Part shown: piece after piece, positions 47,233 through 53,000 of the stretch
How the letters are laid out: each line of letters starts with the position of its first letter
How positions within the stretch are numbered: position 1 is the stretch's first letter
DNA from: CBDFLA01 sp965248915
GTDB taxonomy: Bacteria; Pseudomonadota; Alphaproteobacteria; M2410
NCBI GenBank assembly: GCA_965248915.1
Contig: OZ252216.1
Coordinates: 2,976,001-3,040,000 of the forward strand
Direction: 5' to 3'
DNA length: 64,000 nt
Notes under the pieces: generated by a model
What the model was told of the DNA's origin: nothing
The model's input: only the letters and a program-made list of their open reading frames with translations
Databases searched by the model: none
Translations under genes and position numbers: made by a program

Positions 47233-47257
47233 AAAAAAGATCGCCCAACGGGCGGTC
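47233..47257 (-). terminator. Second terminator-like hairpin near tRNA-Gly
   Basis: On the minus strand GACCGCCC-GTT-GGGCGATC is followed by TTTTTT. It closely resembles the hairpin directly downstream of tRNA-Gly (47394-47419) and is followed, at the same offset, by a copy of the tRNA 3' end. Confidence 0.65.
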
Positions 47258-47270
47258 CCTTTTTCCGTCC

Positions 47271-47288
47271 GGAGCGGGCGATGAGATT
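47271..47288 (-). repeat. Copy of the tRNA-Gly 3' end
   Basis: GGAGCGGGCGATGAGATT here is identical to 47434-47451 inside tRNA-Gly, covering the acceptor-stem 3' strand and part of the T arm. With the accompanying hairpin it makes a direct repeat offset by 163 bp. It may be a partial tandem duplication or an attachment-site scar. Confidence 0.65.
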
Positions 47289-47393
47289 TACGTCCCGCCT
47301 TTTGGCGAAGGAAAGGCGGTCCGTTGCGCCTGCGGCGCGCTCGCGCGCCTTGTCGTCGAACCTGAGGTCTTTCTATCAACCCTCCCAAAACGC

Positions 47394-47419
47394 AAAAAAG
47401 ACCGCCTTTCAGGGCGGTC
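47394..47419 (-). terminator. Rho-independent terminator of tRNA-Gly
   Basis: On the minus strand GACCGCC-CTGAAA-GGCGGTC is followed by TTTTTT, starting 14 bases after the encoded CCA of tRNA-Gly. Confidence 0.85.
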
Positions 47420-47432
47420 CCTTTTCGCATTC

Positions 47433-47507
47433 TGGAGCGGGCGATGAGATTCGAACTCACGACCCTAACCTTGGCAAGGTTATGCTCTACCCCTGAGCTA
47501 CGCCCGC
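47433..47507 (-). tRNA. tRNA-Gly (GCC)
   Basis: The minus strand gives GCGGGCG paired with CGCCCGC (7-bp acceptor stem), a D arm with GAGC-type pairing (GCTC AGGGGTA GAGC), anticodon loop TTGCCAA with anticodon GCC in stem AACC/GGTT, T arm with GTGAG TTCGAAT CTCAT, discriminator T and an encoded CCA. Seventy-five bases including CCA. All arms fold well, so it should be functional. Confidence 0.95.
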
Positions 47508-47660
47508 ATGTTCCAGAACTAATTGGCTTCACCTGGGGATCCTCAAAAAAAGGGGCGAAGCGGCGGTACTTATTACTCAATCAGACACCAATTGCAATAA
47601 AAACGAGGTCCCTTAAGTTAATGGGCCTCAAAGCCTCAAATACTCTCAGAAATAGCACCC

Positions 47661-48164
47661 ATGCCCGCCACCCGCGACACCCTATTGGAATTCTTGTGCG
47701 ACCTCGGTATCGAAGTTGAGACCTACGACCACCCGCCCATTTTCACGGTCGAGCAGGGCAAGCACCTCAAAGAACAATGGCCGGGCGGGCACAGCAAGAA
47801 CTTGTTTCTCAAAGACAAAAAGGGCGCGCTCTTACTGATCTCTGCCAAGGACGACACAACCATCGACTTGAAGGCCCTTCCCAAGGCGCTCGGTTGCGGC
47901 AGGCTCTCCTTTGGCAATGCACAGCTGATGGAAGAGGTGCTTGGCGTCACGCCGGGGTCCGTGACGGGCTTGGCCTTGATCAACGATCCTGGACCCAATC
48001 CCAAGACCCGCTTTCTCCTCGACAAACGTCTGACTGAAGTTTCGCCCATCCACTTTCACCCGCTCATCAATGACGCGACGACCGCAATTACCCCGCAAGA
48101 CTTCTTGAGATTCGTTACCGCTTGCGGCCACGAAGCGGAAGTCGTCGACTTCTCAAGTGTGTGA
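47661..48164 (+). CDS. YbaK/ProX-type aminoacyl-tRNA deacylase domain protein
   Basis: Free-standing editing-domain protein (167 aa) related to the prolyl-tRNA synthetase INS domain (ProXp-ala/YbaK family), which hydrolyses mischarged tRNAPro such as Ala-tRNAPro. Family features visible: HPPIFTVEQGKHL, GGHSKNLFLKDKKG with the conserved Lys and Asn, and GSVTGLALINDP. The exact substrate cannot be set by sequence reading alone. It is followed by a large intergenic hairpin. Confidence 0.88.
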   Translation: MPATRDTLLEFLCDLGIEVETYDHPPIFTVEQGKHLKEQWPGGHSKNLFLKDKKGALLLISAKDDTTIDLKALPKALGCGRLSFGNAQLMEEVLGVTPGSVTGLALINDPGPNPKTRFLLDKRLTEVSPIHFHPLINDATTAITPQDFLRFVTACGHEAEVVDFSSV

Positions 48165-48174
48165 GACTGCCAAG

Positions 48175-48242
48175 CCCCACTCCCCCGGCGCGGGCCACCC
48201 ATTGAGGATACCCTTTGGGGTGGTTGGGCCGGGGGAGTGGGT
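48175..48242. repeat. Long intergenic inverted repeat
   Basis: CCCCACTCCCCCGGC (48175-48189) pairs with GCCGGGGGAGTGGG (48228-48241), and an inner CCACCC pairs with GGGTGG, giving a long stable hairpin just after the YbaK-like gene. It lacks a T-run on either strand, so a simple intrinsic terminator is doubtful. Confidence 0.65.
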
Positions 48243-48353
48243 GGTCCAGCAATCACGCAAATGAGGAGCACTTTGCAATGCCCCTAAGAAAGTCCTATAT
48301 CTCCCTTTGAACCAGTAACAGGGCCTCAGGAACGGCTCGTTGAGAGGGCTTTC

Positions 48354-49268
48354 ATGCAAGACGGACCCGGCCAAAACGAACCCGGCGCGAGTGGCGCGCT
48401 CATAGTGGATGCGGGCCTTGAGACCTTTGCGAGCGAAGTGATTGAGGCCTCCATGACCATGCCGGTCTTGGTCGACTTTTGGGCGCCTTGGTGTCAGCCG
48501 TGCAAGACCCTGACGCCCGCCCTTGAGAACGCCGTCAATGCCGCCGGCGGCGCTGTCAAACTGGTCAAAGTCAATATCGACGAGAACAAAGAGATCGCCA
48601 CTCAGCTGCGTATTCAATCCGTGCCAACGGTCTATGCGTTCAAGGACGGAAAGCCGGTTGATGGATTCCAAGGGGCAATCCCAGACAGCCAACTCAAAGC
48701 CTTCATCGAAAAGCTCATCGGCGGCGAACTTGGACAAAGCCCCCTCGAGCAATTGCTGGAACACGGCGCTGAGGCCTTAGAGGCCGGTGAGTTAAGCGCG
48801 GCTGAACAAGCTTTTGGTGCCGCCTTGCAAGAAGACCAACAAAACATCTCCGCCATTGCCGGTCTTGCAAAAACCTATATCGCTATGGGCAATTTAGAAA
48901 ACGCCGAACAATTACTGGCTCTAACGCCGAAGGAGCACGAGGGCAATACAGAAATCGCCGCCGCTCGCGCCGCCTTTGAACTGGCAAAAAGCGCAACCGA
49001 AGATCATGGCGACACGGCCGAACTTGTGACTGCGATTGAGAAAAATCCAAAAGACCACGACAGCCGCTTTGAATTGGCCGAGGCCCTCCTTGCCAAGAAC
49101 GACCGCGAAGGCGCGGTAGAGCATTTGCTCATGATCGTGGAGCTTGATCGGACGTGGAATGATGAAGCCGCTCGGAAAAAGCTCGTGACCCTGTTTGAGG
49201 CCTTTGGCCCCGCCGACCCAGTGACCGTGAGCGCCCGGCGGCAACTCTCTTCGATCCTCTTTTCGTGA
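48354..49268 (+). CDS. cnoX: CnoX/YbbN chaperedoxin (thioredoxin-TPR)
   Basis: Protein of 304 aa combining a thioredoxin domain (about residues 15-125) with TPR-like helices (130-300), as in CnoX/YbbN, which protects unfolded proteins from oxidation and hands them to chaperones. The active site is WCQPC with Cys47 and Cys50, a redox-competent form rather than the degenerate site of E. coli. Repeats such as EALEAGELSAAEQAFGAALQ and AKTYIAMGNLENAEQLL mark the TPR part. The LON-domain gene begins 4 bp after its stop. Confidence 0.92.
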   Translation: MQDGPGQNEPGASGALIVDAGLETFASEVIEASMTMPVLVDFWAPWCQPCKTLTPALENAVNAAGGAVKLVKVNIDENKEIATQLRIQSVPTVYAFKDGKPVDGFQGAIPDSQLKAFIEKLIGGELGQSPLEQLLEHGAEALEAGELSAAEQAFGAALQEDQQNISAIAGLAKTYIAMGNLENAEQLLALTPKEHEGNTEIAAARAAFELAKSATEDHGDTAELVTAIEKNPKDHDSRFELAEALLAKNDREGAVEHLLMIVELDRTWNDEAARKKLVTLFEAFGPADPVTVSARRQLSSILFS

Positions 49269-49272
49269 GGAA

Positions 49273-49953
49273 ATGAGCCCCATGAGCGATCCTCGGTCAT
49301 ATGTTGCCATCGAAGAGCTGCCTGGCACCGTGCCGCTCTTTCCGCTGGCTGGCGCGCTCATGCTGCCGCGCGGCCGTCTGCCCCTCAACATTTTCGAGCC
49401 CCGCTACATTCAGATGATCGATGATTGCCTGACCTCCCGCCACCGCATGATTGGGATGGTTCAACCGGGTCACAGCGACGAAGAAGCGGGCCACCCCTCT
49501 TTGCAAGAAGTGGCCTGTGTCGGACGTCTTTCAGGCTTCCAAGAGGCCGAGGACGATCGCTATTTGATTACGTTGACTGGCGTTTGTCGCTGCAAGATCA
49601 CCTCAGAACTCGATGCCATGACCCCTTACCGCCAGGCCCGCGTGGACTACACCGACTTTGCCGCCGACCTTGCACCTGCAGAAGATGGCGACAAGATCAA
49701 TCGGCCGAGGCTCTTGGAACTCTTGAGAGAATATCTCGACACCAACAACATGGATGCCGATTGGAAGATGATCAATTCGACCGGCGGCGAAGAACTGGTC
49801 AATTTCCTCTCTATGATTTCGCCTTTCGGCCCCTTGGAAAAGCAAGCCCTCCTCGAAGCGAAAACTTGTGTCGAGCGAACCGACATCTTGATCGCCCTGG
49901 TCGAAATGGTCTTGGCAAAACCTGACCCAAGCGCCGACGCGCCCCTTCACTAA
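49273..49953 (+). CDS. LON substrate-binding-domain protein
   Basis: Protein of 226 aa made of the N-terminal substrate-recognition domain of Lon (PUA-like), without ATPase or protease parts: LPGTVPLFPLAGALMLPRGR, LPLNIFEPRYIQMIDDCL and the MIGMVQPG loop are typical. The biological role of these stand-alone proteins is unknown. An ATG at 49282 (MSDPRSY) is the alternative start. It is part of an apparent cnoX-LON-trm112-like-DUF971 operon. Confidence 0.88.
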   Translation: MSPMSDPRSYVAIEELPGTVPLFPLAGALMLPRGRLPLNIFEPRYIQMIDDCLTSRHRMIGMVQPGHSDEEAGHPSLQEVACVGRLSGFQEAEDDRYLITLTGVCRCKITSELDAMTPYRQARVDYTDFAADLAPAEDGDKINRPRLLELLREYLDTNNMDADWKMINSTGGEELVNFLSMISPFGPLEKQALLEAKTCVERTDILIALVEMVLAKPDPSADAPLH

Positions 49954-49975
49954 GTCACGAAACCGAAAGATAAAT

Positions 49976-50182
49976 ATGATGAGCGACATCCAACATAAAA
50001 TCGACCCAAAGCTGCTTGAGATCCTCGTATGTCCGGTGACAAAAACAGCCCTCGTTTATGACAAAGAGGCCCAAGAACTCGTGTCAAAACCAGCCGGTCT
50101 CGCTTATCCCATTCGCGACGGCATTCCGATCATGTTGCAAGAAGAGGCCCGCGAACTCTCTGATGAAGAACGCAAGCCCTAA
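49976..50182 (+). CDS. Trm112-family small protein
   Basis: Protein of 68 aa of the Trm112/UPF0434 family. KLLEILVCPVTKTALVYDKE and GLAYPIRDGIPIMLQEEARE are diagnostic. Only one Cys is present, so the zinc ribbon of eukaryotic Trm112 is not retained. Eukaryotic Trm112 activates methyltransferases; the bacterial function is not established. Start is at 49976 or the following ATG (49979). Confidence 0.88.
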   Translation: MMSDIQHKIDPKLLEILVCPVTKTALVYDKEAQELVSKPAGLAYPIRDGIPIMLQEEARELSDEERKP

Positions 50183-50197
50183 ACGCGCTGGACCCCC

Positions 50198-50560
50198 ATG
50201 ACTGACAAGCCTTGGCCGACGGAATTGCGCCTATCTTCTGACAAAGGGCATTTTCACGTTGCGTTTGAAAGTGGTGAGGTTTTTGACCTGTCCGCAGAAT
50301 ATCTGCGAGTTGAGAGTCCATCAGCTGAAGTGCAAGGCCACGGGTCAGGGCAGAAAACGACCGTCCCGGGAAAGCGCGATGTCACAATATTGGGGGTTGA
50401 GCCGGTGGGAAACTATGCGGTGCGTCTCAAATTCGACGATGGCCATTCAACAGGGCTTTATTCGTGGGAGACGCTATACGCGCTTGGAAGCCAACAAGAG
50501 GAAAAGTGGGCCGATTACTTGGCCGCCCTGGCAAATCAAGAGCTGTCACAAACCCCTTAG
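50198..50560 (+). CDS. DUF971 protein (GBBH-like N-terminal domain)
   Basis: Protein of 120 aa matching the DUF971 family, related to the N-terminal domain of gamma-butyrobetaine hydroxylases: WPTELRLSSDKGHFHVAFESG, FDLSAEYLRVESPSAEVQGHG and RLKFDDGHSTGLYSWETLY. DUF971 proteins are associated with iron-sulfur-cluster biology (e.g. near Mrp/ApbC genes) but the function is not set here. It ends the operon, followed by a bidirectional hairpin. Confidence 0.85.
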   Translation: MTDKPWPTELRLSSDKGHFHVAFESGEVFDLSAEYLRVESPSAEVQGHGSGQKTTVPGKRDVTILGVEPVGNYAVRLKFDDGHSTGLYSWETLYALGSQQEEKWADYLAALANQELSQTP

Positions 50561-50578
50561 ATCCGAGAGCCGGAATGC

Positions 50579-50613
50579 AAAAATGGCGGTCTCAGTGTGA
50601 GGGCCGCCATTTT
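50579..50613. terminator. Bidirectional terminator hairpin
   Basis: AAAAATGGCGGTCTCAG pairs with the run ending GGGCCGCCATTTT, leaving a T-run on both strands. It can end the rightward DUF971 operon and the leftward micropeptide unit 1. Confidence 0.75.
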
Positions 50614-50678
50614 CGGTCTTCTGTGATCTTACGTGTCTTCTGGTGAACCGTTCCCGTCTTCGTCAAACCAGACCTGCC

Positions 50679-50756
50679 TTAAGCAAGCTGTACGAGCGAG
50701 GACAGGATCAGAAATGAACTCAAAGAGATGACGGCGATATTTGCAAACATGAACAT
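50679..50756 (-). CDS. 25-residue hydrophobic micropeptide, copy 1
   Basis: Small ORF starting MFMFANIAVISLSSFLILSS and ending LVQLA. It is a single predicted membrane helix with no charged residue. AGGAG lies eight bases upstream of the ATG. It is a paralogue of the two units at 50991 and 51338: ANI near the N-terminus, a Ser/Leu/Val core and the C-terminal VQLA (IQLA in copy 3) are shared, as is the -10-like element upstream. The function is unknown. A non-coding or dual-function RNA is also possible. Confidence 0.65.
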   Translation of the reverse strand: MFMFANIAVISLSSFLILSSLVQLA

Positions 50757-50810
50757 TACTTTTTCTCCTAGTTGGGTTTTGAAAGGCCTATCTGGCCTCT
50801 CGATAATTAG

Positions 50811-50892
50811 GAGATAGGGATTGACCCTCACGTTCCCATGTAATCCCGTTTACAGATAGGGGGCGGTGGGGATCTTTGTGACGGGTGAACAA
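50811..50892 (-). promoter_or_regulatory. Upstream region of micropeptide copy 1: -10 and TGTGA element
   Basis: On the minus strand TATCTC (50811-50816, within CCCTATCTC) is a -10 candidate. TGTGACGGGTGAACAA is present at 50877-50892 on the plus strand, 66 bp from the -10; copy 2 has TGTGACGGATGAACTA at the same distance. No good -35 is seen, suggesting activator dependence. Confidence 0.5.
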
Positions 50893-50918
50893 TAGGAATC
50901 CAATTTGATATCCAGAAC

Positions 50919-50965
50919 GAGAAACGGCGGCCACTTGGCCGCCGTTCTCAGTGGGCGTTTAGCCC
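50919..50965 (-). terminator. Two-hairpin 3' structure of micropeptide copy 2
   Basis: Downstream of copy 2 lie a small stem (GGGC/GCCC, 50953-50965) and a long stem in which GAGAAACGGCGGCC (50919-50932) pairs with GGCCGCCGTTCTC (50937-50949). Almost the same two hairpins follow copy 3. The T-run is short (TTTC), so it may be a terminator or an RNA-stabilising element. Confidence 0.65.
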
Positions 50966-50990
50966 GTCTGTCCGTATAGGGATCGTTCCC

Positions 50991-51068
50991 TTAAGCAAGC
51001 TGTACAACCGAACCCAAAACCAAAACGCCAGTCAACAGAATGAAGCTAATGTTTGCAATCGATGTCAT
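50991..51068 (-). CDS. 25-residue hydrophobic micropeptide, copy 2
   Basis: Small ORF starting MTSIANISFILLTGVLVLGS and ending VVQLA: one uncharged predicted membrane helix. AGGAGAAAAGAA places a near-perfect Shine-Dalgarno seven bases before the ATG. It is most similar to copy 3, sharing MT at the start, ANIS, LLT, LV and GSV with QLA at the end. The 5' leader contains GGGCGAGGGAGCCC, which is nearly the same in copy 3. The function is unknown. Confidence 0.7.
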   Translation of the reverse strand: MTSIANISFILLTGVLVLGSVVQLA

Positions 51069-51114
51069 TTCTTTTCTCCTAATGTCTTGGGCTCCCTCGC
51101 CCGTTGTTAAATTT

Positions 51115-51249
51115 AAGATAGGGACGCCAAGCTCGGATTGAAAGTCTAACTGGAGGCTTCTGTGACCACCGCACGGGGCCTGTGACGGATGAACTAAAGT
51201 TCTGAGTTAAAACAGTTTTTCGCGTTCCTTTTCTGTGACGCCGGTCACA
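51115..51249 (-). promoter_or_regulatory. Upstream region of micropeptide copy 2: -10 and three TGTGA elements
   Basis: The -10 candidate is TATCTT (minus strand of 51115-51120). TGTGACCACCGCACGG (51161-51176) lies 46 bp from it, as in copy 3; TGTGACGGATGAACTA (51181-51196) lies 66 bp from it, as in copy 1; and a perfect palindrome TGTGACGCCGGTCACA occupies 51234-51249. The palindrome matches the CRP-family consensus TGTGA-N6-TCACA. Confidence 0.55.
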
Positions 51250-51268
51250 GCGCCAAGGTCTCTAGGAC

Positions 51269-51315
51269 GAGAAACGGCGACCACTTGGCCGCCGTTCTCA
51301 ATGGGCGTTAGGCCC
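51269..51315 (-). terminator. Two-hairpin 3' structure of micropeptide copy 3
   Basis: GGGC (51303-51306) pairs with GCCC (51312-51315), and GAGAAACGGCGACC (51269-51282) pairs with GGCCGCCGTTCTC (51287-51299). Sequence and order repeat those downstream of copy 2, with a G-T pair in one arm. Confidence 0.65.
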
Positions 51316-51337
51316 GTCTGTCAGTATCGGGACTTAC

Positions 51338-51415
51338 TTAGGCGAGCTGAATAACAGAGCCAAAGACCAAAAGGCTGGTCAACAGAACGACGCTGATATT
51401 TGCAACGGTGGTCAT
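51338..51415 (-). CDS. 25-residue hydrophobic micropeptide, copy 3
   Basis: Small ORF starting MTTVANISVVLLTSLLVFGS and ending VIQLA; again one uncharged membrane helix. GGAG lies eight bases upstream of the ATG. The frame is open upstream for 95 more codons without any recognisable protein, so the short form, which is the part conserved with the other two copies, is taken as real. It has the best-formed CRP-like palindrome of the three. Confidence 0.7.
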   Translation of the reverse strand: MTTVANISVVLLTSLLVFGSVIQLA

Positions 51416-51462
51416 TTTCTTTTCTCCATTAAGAGGGGGCTCCATCGCCCGCCGATGATTGG

Positions 51463-51524
51463 GAGATAGGGTGGCCGATTGTGGCGTTAAAGGGGCAGCG
51501 GTGGGGAGTGTGATCCTGCTCACA
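51463..51524 (-). promoter_or_regulatory. Upstream region of micropeptide copy 3: -10 and CRP-like palindrome
   Basis: The -10 candidate is TATCTC (minus strand of 51463-51468). The palindrome TGTGATCCTGCTCACA (51509-51524) exactly matches TGTGA-N6-TCACA and its centre is about 60 bp upstream of the expected transcription start, close to the class I activator position (-61.5). Confidence 0.6.
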
Positions 51525-51582
51525 ACAAATTCCAGATTCCGCCGATCAGATCTTGTCTTTTGCGCAACATCGCCTAGCCAAC

Positions 51583-51598
51583 CGTGATCGCCATCACA
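51583..51598. promoter_or_regulatory. CRP-like palindrome upstream of the propeller gene
   Basis: CGTGATCGCCATCACA differs from TGTGA-N6-TCACA at one base. It lies 44 bp before the ATG at 51642 and could serve the rightward gene, the leftward micropeptide unit, or both. Confidence 0.5.
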
Positions 51599-51641
51599 TG
51601 AAATCCTTGGCCCAGAGCCCAAAACCCCGTAGCATTTGCTT

Positions 51642-52994
51642 ATGGACAAATTAATCGTGCGCCGCCTGGGTATGGCGGTTTTTTGCCTTTTTGGCCTCAA
51701 CTGGGCCCAGGCAGAAGCTCAAACCTCGGATTCAAGTACTGTCGTCCTGCAAGGCCAGGATCTCGGCGGCGTCTACGAGAATGCTCAAAGCCAAATCGAC
51801 CGGGCGGTCTTCGCCTATCGAGACGAACGGTACGAAGACGCTCTAAACGCGCTGCGCCTGGCGGAGGTTTATCGCCCCAACCATCCCAAGACCGTGCTCT
51901 CAATCGCCCAGGTCGCTGCCATGGGGGGCCAGTCACAAGCCGCTTTTCAAGCCCTTGAGCGCTATGCCGCCTTAGGGCTCCTAGCGGATCTTGAAAACAT
52001 CAAAGAACTGGACTCTCTTAAAGAAGATCCATTCTTCGGCGCCCTCTCGATCGTTTCCGGACGCAATGCGTCCGCTGTTGGCTCGAGCGAGCCCCTCGTC
52101 CGATTGAAAGAAAAAGTCGCACTCCCTGAAAGCGTCGCCTTCGAGAAGTCCCGCGATCGCTTCTTCTTAGGCAGCGTTCACGAAAGACGCATTGTCGTTT
52201 CCGATCGTGACGGCAACACCTCTGACTTTGTCACTGCCGGCGCGCACGGCCTGTGGAGTGTCATGGGCATGAAGGTAGACAGAGCCGCCGGGCTGCTTTG
52301 GGTAGCGAGCGCCGCCATGGATCAGACTTTGGGCGTGACGCCGGAAGAGTTAAACAAGTCAGCAGTTTTTGCATTCGATCTAGAAACCAGCGACCTGGCC
52401 CATAAAGTCGTTCTCGAAGAAGACGGCCGCCATGTCTTTGGAGATCTGGTCGTCCACGAGGACGGCACGGTCTACATCACCGATGCAAGAGCCCGCATAC
52501 TTTATCGTCTCGAAAAAGGCGCTGACAGCTTGGAGCGGTTTGTGGTTCATCCGGACTTTGGCTCCCCGCAGGGCCTCGACATATCCAGTGACGGCAAAAC
52601 GCTGTTTCTCGCCGACTACGCCACCGGCCTCTTCACCATTGATATTGAGAGCCGGAAAGTCACGCGCCTGACCCCAGCCGCAAACGTGGTGCCTTATGGC
52701 ATTGACGGTCTTTACGTCTATGGCGACGATCTCATTGGCATCCAAAACGGAACCTCGCCGCAGCGTGTCGTGCTTCTCGACCTCAATATGGAAAAGGAAC
52801 AGATCAGCCGATTGACGGTTCTCGAGATGAACCATCCAGAGTTTTTGGAGCCAACCCTTGGACAAGTCGTCGGCGATGAATTCTACTATGTCGCCAACAG
52901 TGGCTGGCCGAGGTTCATCGACCCTGCAACACTTCCAACGGCGCCTTGGGACGACCTGCCAGCGCCTTTGATCCTCAAAGTCGATCTAAAATAG
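51642..52994 (+). CDS. Secreted TPR and beta-propeller (SMP-30-like) protein
   Basis: Exported protein (450 aa) with a signal peptide (GMAVFCLFGLNWAQAEA). Residues 40-120 form TPR-like helices (AVFAYRDERYEDALNALRLA, ERYAALGLLADLENIKEL), and 140-450 a propeller of the SMP-30/gluconolactonase or NHL type with repeated DG/ITDA/FLADYATG strands. It may bind or hydrolyse a small molecule in the periplasm. The start is ATG 51642; a TTG two codons earlier is an alternative. A CRP-like site lies upstream. Confidence 0.72.
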   Translation: MDKLIVRRLGMAVFCLFGLNWAQAEAQTSDSSTVVLQGQDLGGVYENAQSQIDRAVFAYRDERYEDALNALRLAEVYRPNHPKTVLSIAQVAAMGGQSQAAFQALERYAALGLLADLENIKELDSLKEDPFFGALSIVSGRNASAVGSSEPLVRLKEKVALPESVAFEKSRDRFFLGSVHERRIVVSDRDGNTSDFVTAGAHGLWSVMGMKVDRAAGLLWVASAAMDQTLGVTPEELNKSAVFAFDLETSDLAHKVVLEEDGRHVFGDLVVHEDGTVYITDARARILYRLEKGADSLERFVVHPDFGSPQGLDISSDGKTLFLADYATGLFTIDIESRKVTRLTPAANVVPYGIDGLYVYGDDLIGIQNGTSPQRVVLLDLNMEKEQISRLTVLEMNHPEFLEPTLGQVVGDEFYYVANSGWPRFIDPATLPTAPWDDLPAPLILKVDLK

Positions 52995-53000
52995 AAAGCG

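Noticed and set aside
47032..47580. 182-codon minus-strand ORF
   Set aside because: It reads through tRNA-Gly and its terminator; the apparent repeats in the protein come from the duplicated tRNA/terminator DNA.
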